From NCBI GenBank assembly GCA_964481035.1, contig CAYZSE010000006.1, positions 1-47,361 of the forward strand: 47,361 bases of DNA, in the 5' to 3' direction. The stretch's first letter is position 1. Each line of letters opens with the position of its first letter. Shown piece by piece: positions 1 to 8,998 of the stretch. Source of the DNA: JAAAPF01 sp964481035. Lineage in GTDB: Bacteria; Pseudomonadota; Alphaproteobacteria; Geminicoccales; Geminicoccaceae. The position numbers and the translations under genes are program-made. The notes beneath the pieces were generated by a model. That model had not been told where the DNA came from and searched no databases. It saw only the letters and a program-made list of their open reading frames with translations.

Positions 1-124
1 CGCCAAAAGCGGACTAGCCGGCGGCGGCGCTTTCGGGCATTCTACCTGAAATTGAGAGACCGACAGCGGATCAGGGCCGGTGGTGGTTGAAAAACGAAAC
101 CAGATCGCGGCTTTTGCGCGCTCT

Positions 125-138
125 GCCAACGGGTTGGC
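125..138 (-). terminator. weak hairpin downstream of the tusA-like gene
   Basis: A short inverted repeat (GCCAA, loop CGGG, TTGGC) lies 14 bases past the stop of the TusA-like gene, on the side where transcription would end. It has only five stem pairs and no T-run follows on the minus strand, so it is at best a weak terminator or RNA end. Nothing else is recognisable in bases 1-151. Confidence 0.2.
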
Positions 139-151
139 GGAGATAATGGCG

Positions 152-379
152 TCAGGCGCGCTCGACCAGAAAGCGCAGAGCGCCGTCCGCCTCGGCCTGC
201 TCGAGGAGGCGGTCGCCGGTCGCGGCGCAAAAGGCCGCCACGTCGCGGCCGGCCTGGCGGTCGGTCGCCAGCAGCAGCACCCGGCCGCCCGCGGGCTGGG
301 CCTGGAGCGCTTTCCTGAGCTTGAGGACCGGCAGGGGGCAGGGCTGGCCGCGGCTGTCGACGACGACGGGCTCGGCCAC
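152..379 (-). CDS. TusA/SirA-family sulfur carrier protein
   Basis: A 75-residue protein of TusA/SirA size. The family signature CPxP is present (residues 14-17, CPLP) after the typical opening VVDSRGQPCPLPVLKLRKAL. In this family the Cys carries a persulfide used in tRNA thiolation, molybdenum cofactor synthesis or sulfur oxidation; which applies here cannot be told from sequence. It starts with GTG three bases after the stop of the CopD-like gene, so the two are almost certainly one transcript. TusA-like genes beside small membrane proteins are common, so a sulfur-relay role with the membrane neighbour is possible but inferred. Confidence 0.8.
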   Translation of the reverse strand: MAEPVVVDSRGQPCPLPVLKLRKALQAQPAGGRVLLLATDRQAGRDVAAFCAATGDRLLEQAEADGALRFLVERA

Positions 380-382
380 CTC

Positions 383-844
383 TCAGACGCCCCACCAGTC
401 GCCCGAGGCGCCGATGGCGGCGGTGGCGAGCCCGAGGGCGAGGTTGACCGCGACGATCCGGCGGATGCCGCCCAGCGCCGTCGCCGCCGCCGTGGCGTCC
501 TCGGCGGCGCGGGCCTGCTTGAAGCGCTTCCACGGGCCGTGGATCAGGGCGGCGAAGAGCAGCGCCATGACCAGGCCCGCAAGGTGCATGACGTGGATGT
601 GCACCCCGGCCCCGGCGAAGCCGCCGTGCCCCCAGAAGAGCAGGAGGTAGCCGGTGGCGAGGATGACGACGACGGCGCCCGCCACCCAGGCGAAGAAGCG
701 CTTGAGCACGCCGTGCCAGACGGCGAGCCGCTCGGCGCCGTCGCGGCTCGCGAGCACGGGCCGGAGGAGGACGTAGGCGAAGAACATGCCGCCGACCCAG
801 ATGAGGGCCGCGAGCTGGTGCAGGGACGAGGAGATGGTGAGCAT
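383..844 (-). CDS. CopD-like integral membrane protein
   Basis: A 153-residue protein with four predicted membrane spans (about residues 5-28, 50-70, 84-102 and 128-148). The first span holds LHQLAALIWVGGMFFAYVLLRP, close to the 'H-x-WVGG-x-LRP' pattern of the CopD family. Histidines at 9, 44, 83 and 87 could bind copper or haem. The reading frame runs further upstream, but ATG at 844 is preferred because the family signature begins right after it and the upstream residues are low-complexity shadow. First gene of a two-gene unit with the TusA-like gene, divergent from the glycosyltransferase. The copper role is a family-level guess; it is too short to be full CopD. Confidence 0.7.
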   Translation of the reverse strand: MLTISSSLHQLAALIWVGGMFFAYVLLRPVLASRDGAERLAVWHGVLKRFFAWVAGAVVVILATGYLLLFWGHGGFAGAGVHIHVMHLAGLVMALLFAALIHGPWKRFKQARAAEDATAAATALGGIRRIVAVNLALGLATAAIGASGDWWGV

Positions 845-935
845 GGCATCCCATGAGGCGACGGTGAGCCCGTCTCTTAACTCGGCGCTAACCGGCGGGG
901 AACACCATCGCTTCGTTCCCGTGGGGAGAGGCCTG

Positions 936-2389
936 TTGAACGATACGCCCAGCGCGCGCCGCCGCGCCGACACCGCCGCCGTCGCCGGCGAGCACCTGCT
1001 GCTGCACCACCTCGACGGCGGCATCGCGCGCATCGCCGTCGTCGTCGACCAGCTCGACGACGCGGGCCTGCGCACGCCTTTGGTCGAGGACGTGCTCAAG
1101 GCCTTTCCGCATGCCGAGCTCTACGCGACCGTGGACCTGCGCGCCGCCGCCGGCGCGCCGGTCGCGGGCCGCGTCCCGGCGCTCTTCGGCGAGGTGCCGG
1201 CGGCGCGGCCCCGGCTGTTCTTCCGGCGCTCCCGCCGCCCGCAGCCCGCGAGCCCCGCCGACCACGACCACGACGTCGTCCTGCGGATCGGCGACCGGCG
1301 CTCGCGAGCCTTCACGGCACGGCCGGAAGCGCTCGATCTCGCCTACATCCTCGACCTCGAAGAGGGCGGCAGAGCGGCGGGCGGGCGCTCGCTCGGCGAC
1401 GGCCTCGCCGAGCGCTGCGCGCTCCAGGGTGCCGACGCCGTCTGGTGCGGCTCGAGGCGCGTCACGGCGATCCTGCGCCGCCGCTGGCAGGTCGACGCGC
1501 ACCTGCTCTACCCGCCCGCCGAGCTGGAAGAGGCTGGGCTGGACGGGGCCGCGGCCCTGCCCGACCCGCGGACGACGCTGATCGCCGTCGGCGAGCGGCT
1601 GTCGCCCGCGTGGCGCGCCCGGCTCGCCACCCTCGCCCGCATCCGTCCCGATTTGCCGCTGGTGCTCCACGGCGCCGATGCGCGGGCGAAGAGCCGTCTC
1701 GCCGCCGTCGCGCCGACCGCCGAGCGCTTCCGCGCGCTCTTGCCCCACGCCCTCGCGGTGATCCTGCCGCCGGGCGACGCCTTCGATCCGCGCGCGGTGT
1801 GGGCGCAGGAGGCGGGCGTGCCGGTCATCGCCGCCACCNNNNNNNNNNNNNNNNNNNNNNNNNNNNNNNNNNNNNNNNNNNNNNNNNNNNNNNNNNNNNN
1901 NNNNNNNNNNNNNNNNNNNNNNNNNNNNNNNNNNNNNNCGATCCGCGCGCGGTGTGGGCGCAGGAGGCGGGCGTGCCGGTCATCGCCGCCACCTGCAGCG
2001 CCGCCGCCGAGACGGTGGAGGGCCTCGAGCGCCGAGCACCGACGGGCGTGCTCCTCGACGAGCTCAGCGACGAGGCGCTCCTCGACGCCGTCGCCTATGT
2101 CGAGCGCCATCCCGACCGGTTCGCCGCCGACCGGCTCCGGGCGCATGCGGCGCGCTGGGCGCACGGCCGCTTTCGCCAGACCCTCAAGGCGCTGGTCTTC
2201 GACGCCTGGTGCCGCCACCTCGCGGCGCACGCGCCGGCGGAACCGCCCTACCCGCCGCCGCTCGGCGCCGAGCGGCCGTGCCGCGCGCTCGCGGGTGCGG
2301 CCGGCGACGAGGCGCGGCACGGATCGGGCCACGCGCCCGGCACCCACCCCGACGCAGCGATCGAGATCTCGGCGGCTCAGCAACGCTGA
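936..2389 (+). CDS. glycosyltransferase, GT-B fold (GT4-like), interrupted by an assembly gap
   Basis: The first part reads in one frame from TTG at 936 (SD GGGGAGAGG just upstream) to the N run; the second part reads in another frame after it. Removing one 55-bp copy plus the Ns (155 bases) restores one frame of 432 codons ending at TGA 2389. The C-terminal half has the GT4-type nucleotide-sugar region: QEAGVPVIAAT, then a TG-hLL segment and an alternating helical tail. The N-terminal half starts with a strand like IAVVVDQLDD. It probably transfers a sugar to a cell-surface or lipid acceptor; donor and acceptor are unknown. The gene is most likely intact in the organism. It is followed 22 bases later by a 51-aa gene. 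Confidence 0.65.
1784..1993. repeat. 55-bp exact duplication flanking the N gap (assembly artefact)
   Basis: Bases 1784-1838 and 1939-1993 are identical over 55 bp and abut the two ends of the N run. A perfect repeat ending exactly at both contig edges is what two contigs sharing a 55-base overlap look like when scaffolded without merging. Collapsing it restores the glycosyltransferase frame. It is not a biological repeat. Confidence 0.9.
1839..1938. other. 100-base N gap of arbitrary length
   Basis: A run of exactly 100 Ns, the usual placeholder for a gap of unknown size. The flanking 55-bp duplication suggests that the true gap length is negative (the contigs overlap) and no sequence is missing. 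Confidence 0.97.
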
Positions 2390-2411
2390 TCGCAGCACGC
2401 GAGGAAATGTC

Positions 2412-2567
2412 ATGACCGCCATCACCGCGACGCGCATCGACCTCGCGATCACCGCACCCGGCGTCACCCGCGCCGTGCGCATCGAGGACCCGCAGGCCGT
2501 GCGCGAGCTCGTTGCCCTCGTGGAGCGCCTGCGCGGGCGCCGCGGCGACGTGCCCGGCGCTGCTTGA
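2412..2567 (+). CDS. 51-aa protein of unknown function
   Basis: A small open frame with a good Shine-Dalgarno (GAGGAAA at 2401) and ATG start, 22 bases after the glycosyltransferase stop. The product begins MTAITATRIDLAITAPGVTR and continues with an acidic/basic helix ending in RLRGRRGDVPGAA. There is no signal peptide or membrane segment. The pattern of alternating hydrophobics followed by an amphipathic helix suggests a small folded domain. I do not recognise a family. Co-transcription with the glycosyltransferase is likely; it ends 17 bases before the convergent PEPC-like gene. Confidence 0.5.
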   Translation: MTAITATRIDLAITAPGVTRAVRIEDPQAVRELVALVERLRGRRGDVPGAA

Positions 2568-2584
2568 GGGCCTCGGCCGGCGGC

Positions 2585-5500
2585 TCAGCCGACCGCGCCG
2601 AGGTGGTGGACGAGCGCCGTCGAGACCCGCCGCACGCGGTCGGCGAGCTCGGCGAGCGGGGTGAACAGCTGCTCGTGCTCCTGGCGGTAGGACTGCCCGT
2701 CGGTGTCGGCGTAGGTCGCGACCTCGCCCCAGTCGAGCTCGAGCGCCGACGGCTGGGCGTAGGGGAAGATCCGCCGCAGCGCGGCGACCGCGGTCTCGAC
2801 GTCGAGGTGAAAGAGCAGCTGCACGATCTCCTCGCGCGTCATCTCGTGGCGCCCGGAGAACTCGGGGATGCGCGCCCCCATGGCGAAGAGCCGCAGGATG
2901 CAGGCGAGCCGCAGCGCGTTGAGAAGATGCATGTTGTCGCGCGTCGCCGCCGCGATGACGATCGGTGCGGCACCTTGCGCCCGCTGGGCGCGACGATGCT
3001 CGCGCAGGCCGTGGGCGAGGTCGAGATAGTCGCGCATGAGCACCCGAAAGACCCGGTCGAGCTTCTCGTGCACGCGCAGCCGCTCGCAGCCGTCGGCGAC
3101 CGCGCGAAAGCACTCCTGTTCGACGTCGTCGCCGGCCCGGACGCCGCGCAGCAGCCACATCGCCGGGTCGAGCAGGTCGATGTGGGCGCGCAGGACGGCC
3201 GGATCGGAATACATGAAGGCGTGCTCGATCATCCCGACGAGGTGGCGAAAACGGTCGCTCTCGGCGTAGAGTGCCCGAAAGCGCTCGGGATCCTTGGCGA
3301 TCGCGGCACCGGCGCCGCCGAGCGAGTTGGCGAGGAAGCCGAGCTGCTGGAGGATGGCGTTGTTGGGAATCGCGCGCAGCTGCGAGGGGTGCTCGAGGTT
3401 CTGGGGCCCACCGCCCTCGTGCTGGCGGCGCACGGCGCGCGAGCCCGTGGGATCGAGCATGTTGGTGCCGAAGGCGCCGAGCAATGCCGCGTAGTCCGGA
3501 TTGTCGACCAGAGCGCGGAAGTAGCGCTCGATCACCGTGAAGAACTCCGCGGCGAAGACGTCGTCGGCGTAGAAGGGGTCGGGCTCGGGCGCCGGCGGCG
3601 TCAAGACGTGCTCGAGGACGCGCGTCACCACGGCGTTGGCGGCCGCCGGGTGGGCGAACAGCATGTAGCCGTCGCCACCTTGATAGCTCGTCTCCTCCTT
3701 GATGCGAATGCCCTGGGCGGCGAAGCGGCGGCGCGCCTCCGGCGGATCGAGATAGGCGAGACGGTCTTCAAAGCTGCCCCGGTGCGCGCCGCGCCCGATG
3801 CTCTCGCCGTGGGTGTCGAACAGCACCACCTCGACATCGGCGAGGCCCTGCTCGTGCAGCAGCCGAACGAGGTCGAGCTTCAGCCGCTCGATCTTCACCG
3901 CCGCCGCCGGCTGGCCGAGAAAGCGCCCCGCGTCCGAATAGCCGGTCTGCAGGCAGAGCCGACCGCGGCGCCGGACATAGTCGCGATAGGGCGGCCGCTC
4001 GAGCGCGTCGCGCAGCACCTCGGCGCCGCGCTCCAGCGCCTTCTCGGTCTCGAACAGGGGCGAGATGTCGATCTTGTCGTCGATCGCGAAGAGCTTGGCG
4101 AAGTAGAGGGCGGCCAGCAGCGTGAAGGCGCTGTCGGTCTCGGCGATCAAGAAGCGCAGCGGCTCGTCCTCGTCGACGACCTTCAACAGCTGCGCCATCA
4201 GCATGAAGACCCGCCGCGCCGTCGTCCGCTCGGCGTTGACCGAGCCGAAATGGACACTGACGGGTGCTACGGTCTCGATCAGCGCGCTCACCGCGTCGAG
4301 GTAGCTCAACCGATAGCTCGGATCGTCCGGCGCGTGATCCATGCCCACCTGCTTGCGCACGGCGTTGTGGAGCTGGACCGCGTTGATGCGGACGTGCGTC
4401 TGCGCCCGGGCGAGCCCCATGCCGCGCAGATCGGCCGCGAGCACCGCGAGCTCGAGGGCGAGGTCGTCGTCCTCGGCGCGCCCCAGAGCGCGCTCGACGA
4501 TGGTCGCGAGCGGGCGCGCCGAGGTCAGGCGGTCGGTCTCGCCGGCGAGCACCTGCCGCGACCAGGCGGCGAGGCGCCCGAGCGCTTCGGCCTCGTCGCC
4601 GGCCGCGGCCATCGCGGCCTGGCCCTCCTGCGCCGTCTTGAGCGCGAGGGCGACGCGCGCCTCGAACAGCTCGAGCGCGGAGGCGACGCCCGGCTCGGCC
4701 TCGGCGCGACCGCGCACGGCATGGGCCTGGCGTCGCCACGCCTCGAGCTGGCGCCCCTGCACGGCGAGGCGCTTGGCGACCGTCGTCCGCCACGGGATGT
4801 CGGCGCGGCCGTCGAGGTCGTAGCCGACCCAGGTGGCGACGGTGGCGAGCTGGGGGCGGAGCGTGCGCCAACGATCGGGGAAGCGCTCGCGCGCGACCTC
4901 GAGCACGCGCCCGTGCGCGGCGGCGAGCGCGTCCCGCACGCGGTCGATCGCGGCCAAGCTCAAGCGATGCTCCAAAGCGAGATCGATCGGTTGGGGAACG
5001 CGGTGATCGAGCCGCCCCAGCCGCTCCTCGACCGCGCGCCGGGCCGCCGCATCGAGCGGCCGGCCGTCGCCGTCGCGGTCGAGGGCCAAGGCGAGCAGAT
5101 CGAAATGGACGGCCGCGCCGTGGGCGAAGGTCGGATGCGCCGTGAAGACGAAGCCGTAGCGTGGCCGTTCGACCGCCTCGCGGAACGCTTCCCAGTCCTC
5201 GGGTAGGGCAAAGAACAGCTGGCGCTGCCGCTCGGCGTTGTTGAGGTCCTCGCACTCGCCCAGATAAGCGCGGATCCGTTCCGCCCGCTCGCGGCAGGCG
5301 TCGAGCGTGAGGATACGGACGACCTCGTCGATGGCGGCCAGGTCCGTGCGGCCCGCGGCCCAATGCCGCTCGAGCTGCACGGCGAGGAGGAGGACGGGAT
5401 TGGCGAAGGGGTCGTGCGCGCGCAGCTCGCGCAGCTCCGCCATCTCCTCCTGCATCCACGCCAGCAGGGCCGGACCCGCCGGCCGATCCGTGGCATCCAT
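2585..5500 (-). CDS. divergent phosphoenolpyruvate carboxylase-like protein
   Basis: A 971-residue protein of bacterial-type PEPC length. PEPC makes oxaloacetate from PEP and bicarbonate. Visible family landmarks: TAHPTF at 120-125 (canonical TAHPTE, His122 equivalent to the catalytic His), GYSDAG near 520 (canonical YSDSxKD), HGESIGRG near 562 (canonical HGRGGxxGRGG) and LRAIP towards the C-terminus (canonical LRAIPWVF). The glycine/arginine-rich loop is two residues short and the SDSxKD lysine is not seen. ATG 5500 follows a GAGGGGG Shine-Dalgarno. It is the last gene of the ppaA-ppsR-bchG-MFS-bchP run, 72 bases after bchP. It may be an active variant PEPC feeding anaplerosis during phototrophy, or a paralogue with altered chemistry. 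Confidence 0.75.
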   Translation of the reverse strand: MDATDRPAGPALLAWMQEEMAELRELRAHDPFANPVLLLAVQLERHWAAGRTDLAAIDEVVRILTLDACRERAERIRAYLGECEDLNNAERQRQLFFALPEDWEAFREAVERPRYGFVFTAHPTFAHGAAVHFDLLALALDRDGDGRPLDAAARRAVEERLGRLDHRVPQPIDLALEHRLSLAAIDRVRDALAAAHGRVLEVARERFPDRWRTLRPQLATVATWVGYDLDGRADIPWRTTVAKRLAVQGRQLEAWRRQAHAVRGRAEAEPGVASALELFEARVALALKTAQEGQAAMAAAGDEAEALGRLAAWSRQVLAGETDRLTSARPLATIVERALGRAEDDDLALELAVLAADLRGMGLARAQTHVRINAVQLHNAVRKQVGMDHAPDDPSYRLSYLDAVSALIETVAPVSVHFGSVNAERTTARRVFMLMAQLLKVVDEDEPLRFLIAETDSAFTLLAALYFAKLFAIDDKIDISPLFETEKALERGAEVLRDALERPPYRDYVRRRGRLCLQTGYSDAGRFLGQPAAAVKIERLKLDLVRLLHEQGLADVEVVLFDTHGESIGRGAHRGSFEDRLAYLDPPEARRRFAAQGIRIKEETSYQGGDGYMLFAHPAAANAVVTRVLEHVLTPPAPEPDPFYADDVFAAEFFTVIERYFRALVDNPDYAALLGAFGTNMLDPTGSRAVRRQHEGGGPQNLEHPSQLRAIPNNAILQQLGFLANSLGGAGAAIAKDPERFRALYAESDRFRHLVGMIEHAFMYSDPAVLRAHIDLLDPAMWLLRGVRAGDDVEQECFRAVADGCERLRVHEKLDRVFRVLMRDYLDLAHGLREHRRAQRAQGAAPIVIAAATRDNMHLLNALRLACILRLFAMGARIPEFSGRHEMTREEIVQLLFHLDVETAVAALRRIFPYAQPSALELDWGEVATYADTDGQSYRQEHEQLFTPLAELADRVRRVSTALVHHLGAVG

Positions 5501-5572
5501 GGGCGCGCTCCCCCTCACATCGCCCGCCGCGCCGAGCAAGACGCGCGCCAAGCGGCGCAAGCGGCCGCAGGC

Positions 5573-6775
5573 TCAAGCCTGCTGCGGCACCAGGCCCGTC
5601 AGGTGTGCGATGTTCTTGAAGAAGATGCGGACGTGCGCGAGCGGCCGAGCCTTGACGAGCTCCTTGTGCATGTAGGCGTCGAAGGTGAGCTCCTGGACGT
5701 CGACGTCGCGGCAGATCGAGACGAAGCGCTCGCGCCGGTCGTCGTTGAGATACCAGTAGCGCTGCATCATGCCGAGCACCCAGAAGACGTTGCCGTGGCT
5801 GCGCATGAAGCGACGCCGGGCCTGCGCCAGGCAACGGGCATCGCTCGTCCGGCAGAAGGCGTCGACCGCCTCCGCGGCGAGCCGGCCGCCGAGCATGGCG
5901 TAGAAGATGCCCTCGCCCGAGGCCGGCGCGACCACGCCGGCGGCGTCGCCCGCGAGCACGACGTTGCGGCCGTCGTCCCAGCGTGGCAGCGGCTTGAGCG
6001 GGATGGGCGCCCCTTCCCTGCGCACCGTCGCGCAGCCGGCGAGCCCGGCCGTCGCGCGCAGATCGCCCGTGGCGTCCTTGAGCGAGAAGCCCTTGTGGGC
6101 GGTGCCCATGCCGATGCTCGCGGTGCCGCCGTGCGGAAACACCCAGCCGTAGAAGTCGGGCGAAATGCGCCCGTCATAGTAGACGTCGCAGCGCTGGGGG
6201 TCGTAGTCGCCGTGGGCCCCGGTCGGCGCCTCGACGATCTCGTGATAGGCGAAGACGAAAGGCGTCTCGTGCTCGGGGACCGCTTGCCGGGCGACCTCCG
6301 AGCGGGCTCCGTCGGCGCCGATCACGGCGCGTGCGCGCACCGCCTCGCTCGCCTTGTTCGCGTGCGAGCCGCCGGGGTGATAGTGAACGAGCGTCGTGCC
6401 GTCGGGCTGCGCGTCCAGGCGGTGGAAGATGCCTGTGCGCCGCTCGACGCCGCCGGCGGCGGCACGGTTGCGGAGCCACTCGTCGAACTCGCAGCGGTCG
6501 ACCATGCCGACGAAGCCGCCCTTGATCGGGATGTCGACCTTCTGCGCCTTGGGTGAAACGATCCGCGCCGAGGTGATCTTGGCGACGAGCATCTCGTCGG
6601 GGATCTGGAACTCGTCGATGGCCCGCGGCGGGACCGCCCCGCCGCAGGGCTTGATCCGCCCGCCACGATCGAGCAGGAGCACCGCGCGGCCGGCGCGGGC
6701 GAGCTCCAGGGCCGCGGTGGCACCGGCGGGGCCGCCACCGACGACGACCGCGTCGAAGGTCTCTTGGCGCAGCAC
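5573..6775 (-). CDS. bchP: geranylgeranyl diphosphate/geranylgeranyl-bacteriochlorophyll reductase BchP
   Basis: A 400-residue FAD-dependent reductase that saturates three double bonds of the geranylgeranyl tail to give phytyl-bacteriochlorophyll a. The N-terminus carries the dinucleotide-binding motif VVVGGGPAGATAALELA (about residues 8-24), followed by RIKPCGGAVPPRAI, typical of BchP/ChlP. The middle has a second FAD motif (VVLAGDAAGVVAPASGEGI). The GTG start at 6775 lies four bases after the transporter stop; the longer upstream reading is low-complexity shadow. The position after bchG and the MFS gene matches the classical bchG-orf428-bchP order. Confidence 0.95.
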   Translation of the reverse strand: MLRQETFDAVVVGGGPAGATAALELARAGRAVLLLDRGGRIKPCGGAVPPRAIDEFQIPDEMLVAKITSARIVSPKAQKVDIPIKGGFVGMVDRCEFDEWLRNRAAAGGVERRTGIFHRLDAQPDGTTLVHYHPGGSHANKASEAVRARAVIGADGARSEVARQAVPEHETPFVFAYHEIVEAPTGAHGDYDPQRCDVYYDGRISPDFYGWVFPHGGTASIGMGTAHKGFSLKDATGDLRATAGLAGCATVRREGAPIPLKPLPRWDDGRNVVLAGDAAGVVAPASGEGIFYAMLGGRLAAEAVDAFCRTSDARCLAQARRRFMRSHGNVFWVLGMMQRYWYLNDDRRERFVSICRDVDVQELTFDAYMHKELVKARPLAHVRIFFKNIAHLTGLVPQQA

Positions 6776-6779
6776 GGGT

Positions 6780-8117
6780 CTATCCTCCAGCCGTGGGCGC
6801 GGCGATCCGGCCGCGCGCGTCGATGTCTCGAGAAGCCTCGCCCCCGGGGGCGGTGACCGCGGCGGCGATGCCGGCGGCGACGACGAAGAGGACGGCCTCG
6901 ATGGCGAAGACGGTGGCATAGGCCGTCGTCGGCGCGCCCGCGAAAGCTCGAACGACGTCGACGGCGACCGTCCCCAGGAAGCCGCCGAGCGCCGAGGCAA
7001 TGGCCTGCGCCGCCCCCCAGAGCCCGAGTCGCACGCCCTCGCGGCCGGCCATGCCGGTCCCGGCGAGCACCATCATCGAGCCGATGGCGGCGACGGCGAA
7101 CACGCCGTTGGTGAAGCCGAGCACGAAGACGTTGGCGCGCACCGGCCAGCCCGGCCCCCACCAGGCGGCGGCGACCAGGCCCGCGAGGGCCACGCTCGAC
7201 GCGAGGCAGCCGCCGACCGTCCAACGCCGCATCCAGCCCTTGGGCGCGAGCCCGCGGCTGCCGAGCAAGGCAACGGCGATCATGCCCAGGAGCACGCCCG
7301 TGTATTGCAGGCTCGCGAGCTTGGTCGTCTCGCCCGGCGTCATGGCGAAGGCGATCCCGGCGAAGGGCTCGAGGATGAGATCCTGGGCGCTGTAGGCGAG
7401 CATCGCCACGAAGACGAAGAGCGTGAAGCGCCGCGCCTCGCGCTCGGCCCAGATCTGGCGCAGCGCGTCCTTGAACGCGAGGCCGCCACCGGTCGCCGCG
7501 GGCGTGGCCGCGCGCGCGCCGCGCTCGAGGCCGCGAACGGCGACGACGGCGACGAGGAACGCGACCGCGGCGACCACGGCGACCACGGCGACGAGCCGGG
7601 CGTGGCTGTAGGGATCGAGCAGCGCGCCCGCGGTACCGGCGGTGACGACAAAGCCCATGATCATCATCAGCCAGAGAATGGCCGCCGCCGCCGGGCGCCG
7701 CTCGGGCGCCACCCGGGCCGCGGTGAGCGCCAAGAGCGCCGTGCCGCCAGCACCGCCGCCGACGCCGATGAGGAAGTAGGCCACGGCGGCGAGCGCCATG
7801 CCGGCCACCGGCGCGGTCGCCATCCATGCCGTCGCCACCGCCGCGAGCGCGCCGCTCGCGGTCAGCACCGCCATCCCACCGACGATCCAGGGCGTGCGCC
7901 GGCCGCTGACGTCGGAGCCGTGCCCGAAGCGCGGCCGCAGGATTTGGACCGCGTGGTAGATGGCGACCAGGGCGCCGGCGGCGGCCGCGGCGAAGCCCAG
8001 CTCGACCACCATGACGCGGTTGAGGGTCGAGCTCGTGAGGACCACGACGGACCCGAGCGCCGCCTGCACCAAGCCCAGGCGAACGACGCCGAGCCAGCCC
8101 AGGAAGGGCGCGCTCAA
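6780..8117 (-). CDS. PucC/LhaA-family (BCD) transporter, Bch2/Orf428 type
   Basis: A 445-residue membrane protein with about twelve spans, a member of the BCD family of the major facilitator superfamily (PucC, LhaA, Orf428). It shares the family opening VVLTSSTLNRVMVVELGF with LhaA further along this window. Family members help insert or assemble light-harvesting complexes or deliver pigment. The most plausible start is TTG at 8117, which overlaps the bchG stop as TTGA; the next in-frame ATG falls inside the first family motif and would cut it. Between bchG and bchP this is the position of Rhodobacter orf428. Confidence 0.88.
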   Translation of the reverse strand: MSAPFLGWLGVVRLGLVQAALGSVVVLTSSTLNRVMVVELGFAAAAAGALVAIYHAVQILRPRFGHGSDVSGRRTPWIVGGMAVLTASGALAAVATAWMATAPVAGMALAAVAYFLIGVGGGAGGTALLALTAARVAPERRPAAAAILWLMMIMGFVVTAGTAGALLDPYSHARLVAVVAVVAAVAFLVAVVAVRGLERGARAATPAATGGGLAFKDALRQIWAEREARRFTLFVFVAMLAYSAQDLILEPFAGIAFAMTPGETTKLASLQYTGVLLGMIAVALLGSRGLAPKGWMRRWTVGGCLASSVALAGLVAAAWWGPGWPVRANVFVLGFTNGVFAVAAIGSMMVLAGTGMAGREGVRLGLWGAAQAIASALGGFLGTVAVDVVRAFAGAPTTAYATVFAIEAVLFVVAAGIAAAVTAPGGEASRDIDARGRIAAPTAGG

Positions 8118-8998
8118 GCGGTGATCCCGCGCAGCGCGAAGGCCGCAACGAGCATGCCCATGACGTAGAGCATGATGCCGGTCGCGTTGTACCAGGGTGC
8201 CAGCTCGCGCGGTCGCTTCAAAAGTCGGAGCATCAGCCCTCCCTGGGCCACGAGCACGAGGCCGATGAGGGCGGCGTGCACGGGCCGGTCCCAGGCGACC
8301 AGCAGCGCGATCACCCCCACCTGCGCCGCCGCCATGACGACACATGCCAGGCGGACCGCGCGCTCGACACCGAGACGTACCGGCAAGGAGCCCACCCCCA
8401 TGCGGAGGTCGCCCTCCACCGACTTGAAATCGTTGAGCGTCATGATGCCGTGCGCGCCGAGCCCGTAGAGCAACGCCACGGCCCAGATCTTCGGATCCGG
8501 CATGACTGCGGTCATCACGGCGGCGCCGGTGAACCAGGGCAGGCTCTCATAGCTCAGCCCGACGGCGAGGTTGCCCCACCAGCCGTTCGCCTTGAGCCGC
8601 ACGGGCGGCATCGAATAGGCCCAGGCGAGCACCAGCGCGATCGCCGCCGCGCCGAAGCCCCAAGGCCCGAGCAGGCTCGCGACCAGCAGCGACAGCCCCG
8701 TCCAGACGAACGCGATCCACAGGCCCCAACGCCCCGGAATGCGGCCGGACGGGATCGGTCGGCCGGGCTCGTTGATGGCGTCGACGTGGCGGTCGAACCA
8801 GTCGTTGACGGCTTGGCTGGTGGCGCAGACCAGTGGGCCGGCGAGCAGCACCCCGGCGAAGACCAACGGCCAGCGCCCGCCGAGCGGCGCGCCCGACGAG
8901 ACGACGCCGCAGCCGAATGCCCACATCGGCGGGAACCAGGTGATCGGCTTCAAGAGCTCGGCCACTGCGGCCGGGCGCGGCAAGGCCATCGCGGTCAC
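8114..8998 (-). CDS. bchG: bacteriochlorophyll synthase BchG
   Basis: A 294-residue UbiA-family prenyltransferase that esterifies bacteriochlorophyllide a with geranylgeranyl diphosphate at the membrane. The first Asp-rich motif is clear at residues 65-84 (NDWFDRHVDAINEPGRPIPS), and a second (NDFKSVEGD) lies further on. Several hydrophobic spans fill the rest. The GTG start at 8998 overlaps the ppsR stop as GTGA; an ATG three codons in (8989) is an alternative. It is translationally coupled at both ends to ppsR and the transporter gene. Confidence 0.95.
   Translation of the reverse strand: MTAMALPRPAAVAELLKPITWFPPMWAFGCGVVSSGAPLGGRWPLVFAGVLLAGPLVCATSQAVNDWFDRHVDAINEPGRPIPSGRIPGRWGLWIAFVWTGLSLLVASLLGPWGFGAAAIALVLAWAYSMPPVRLKANGWWGNLAVGLSYESLPWFTGAAVMTAVMPDPKIWAVALLYGLGAHGIMTLNDFKSVEGDLRMGVGSLPVRLGVERAVRLACVVMAAAQVGVIALLVAWDRPVHAALIGLVLVAQGGLMLRLLKRPRELAPWYNATGIMLYVMGMLVAAFALRGITA

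Noticed and set aside
125..138. Strong terminator after tusA
   Set aside because: Only five stem pairs and no T-run; kept only as a low-confidence hairpin.
1784..1993. Repeat pair that could have been a mobile element footprint or tandem duplication
   Set aside because: Both copies end exactly at the N boundaries, so contig overlap is the simpler explanation.
2564..5206. Long open frame on the plus strand opposite the PEPC-like gene
   Set aside because: Shadow of GC-rich coding on the other strand; no recognisable domain and no good start site.
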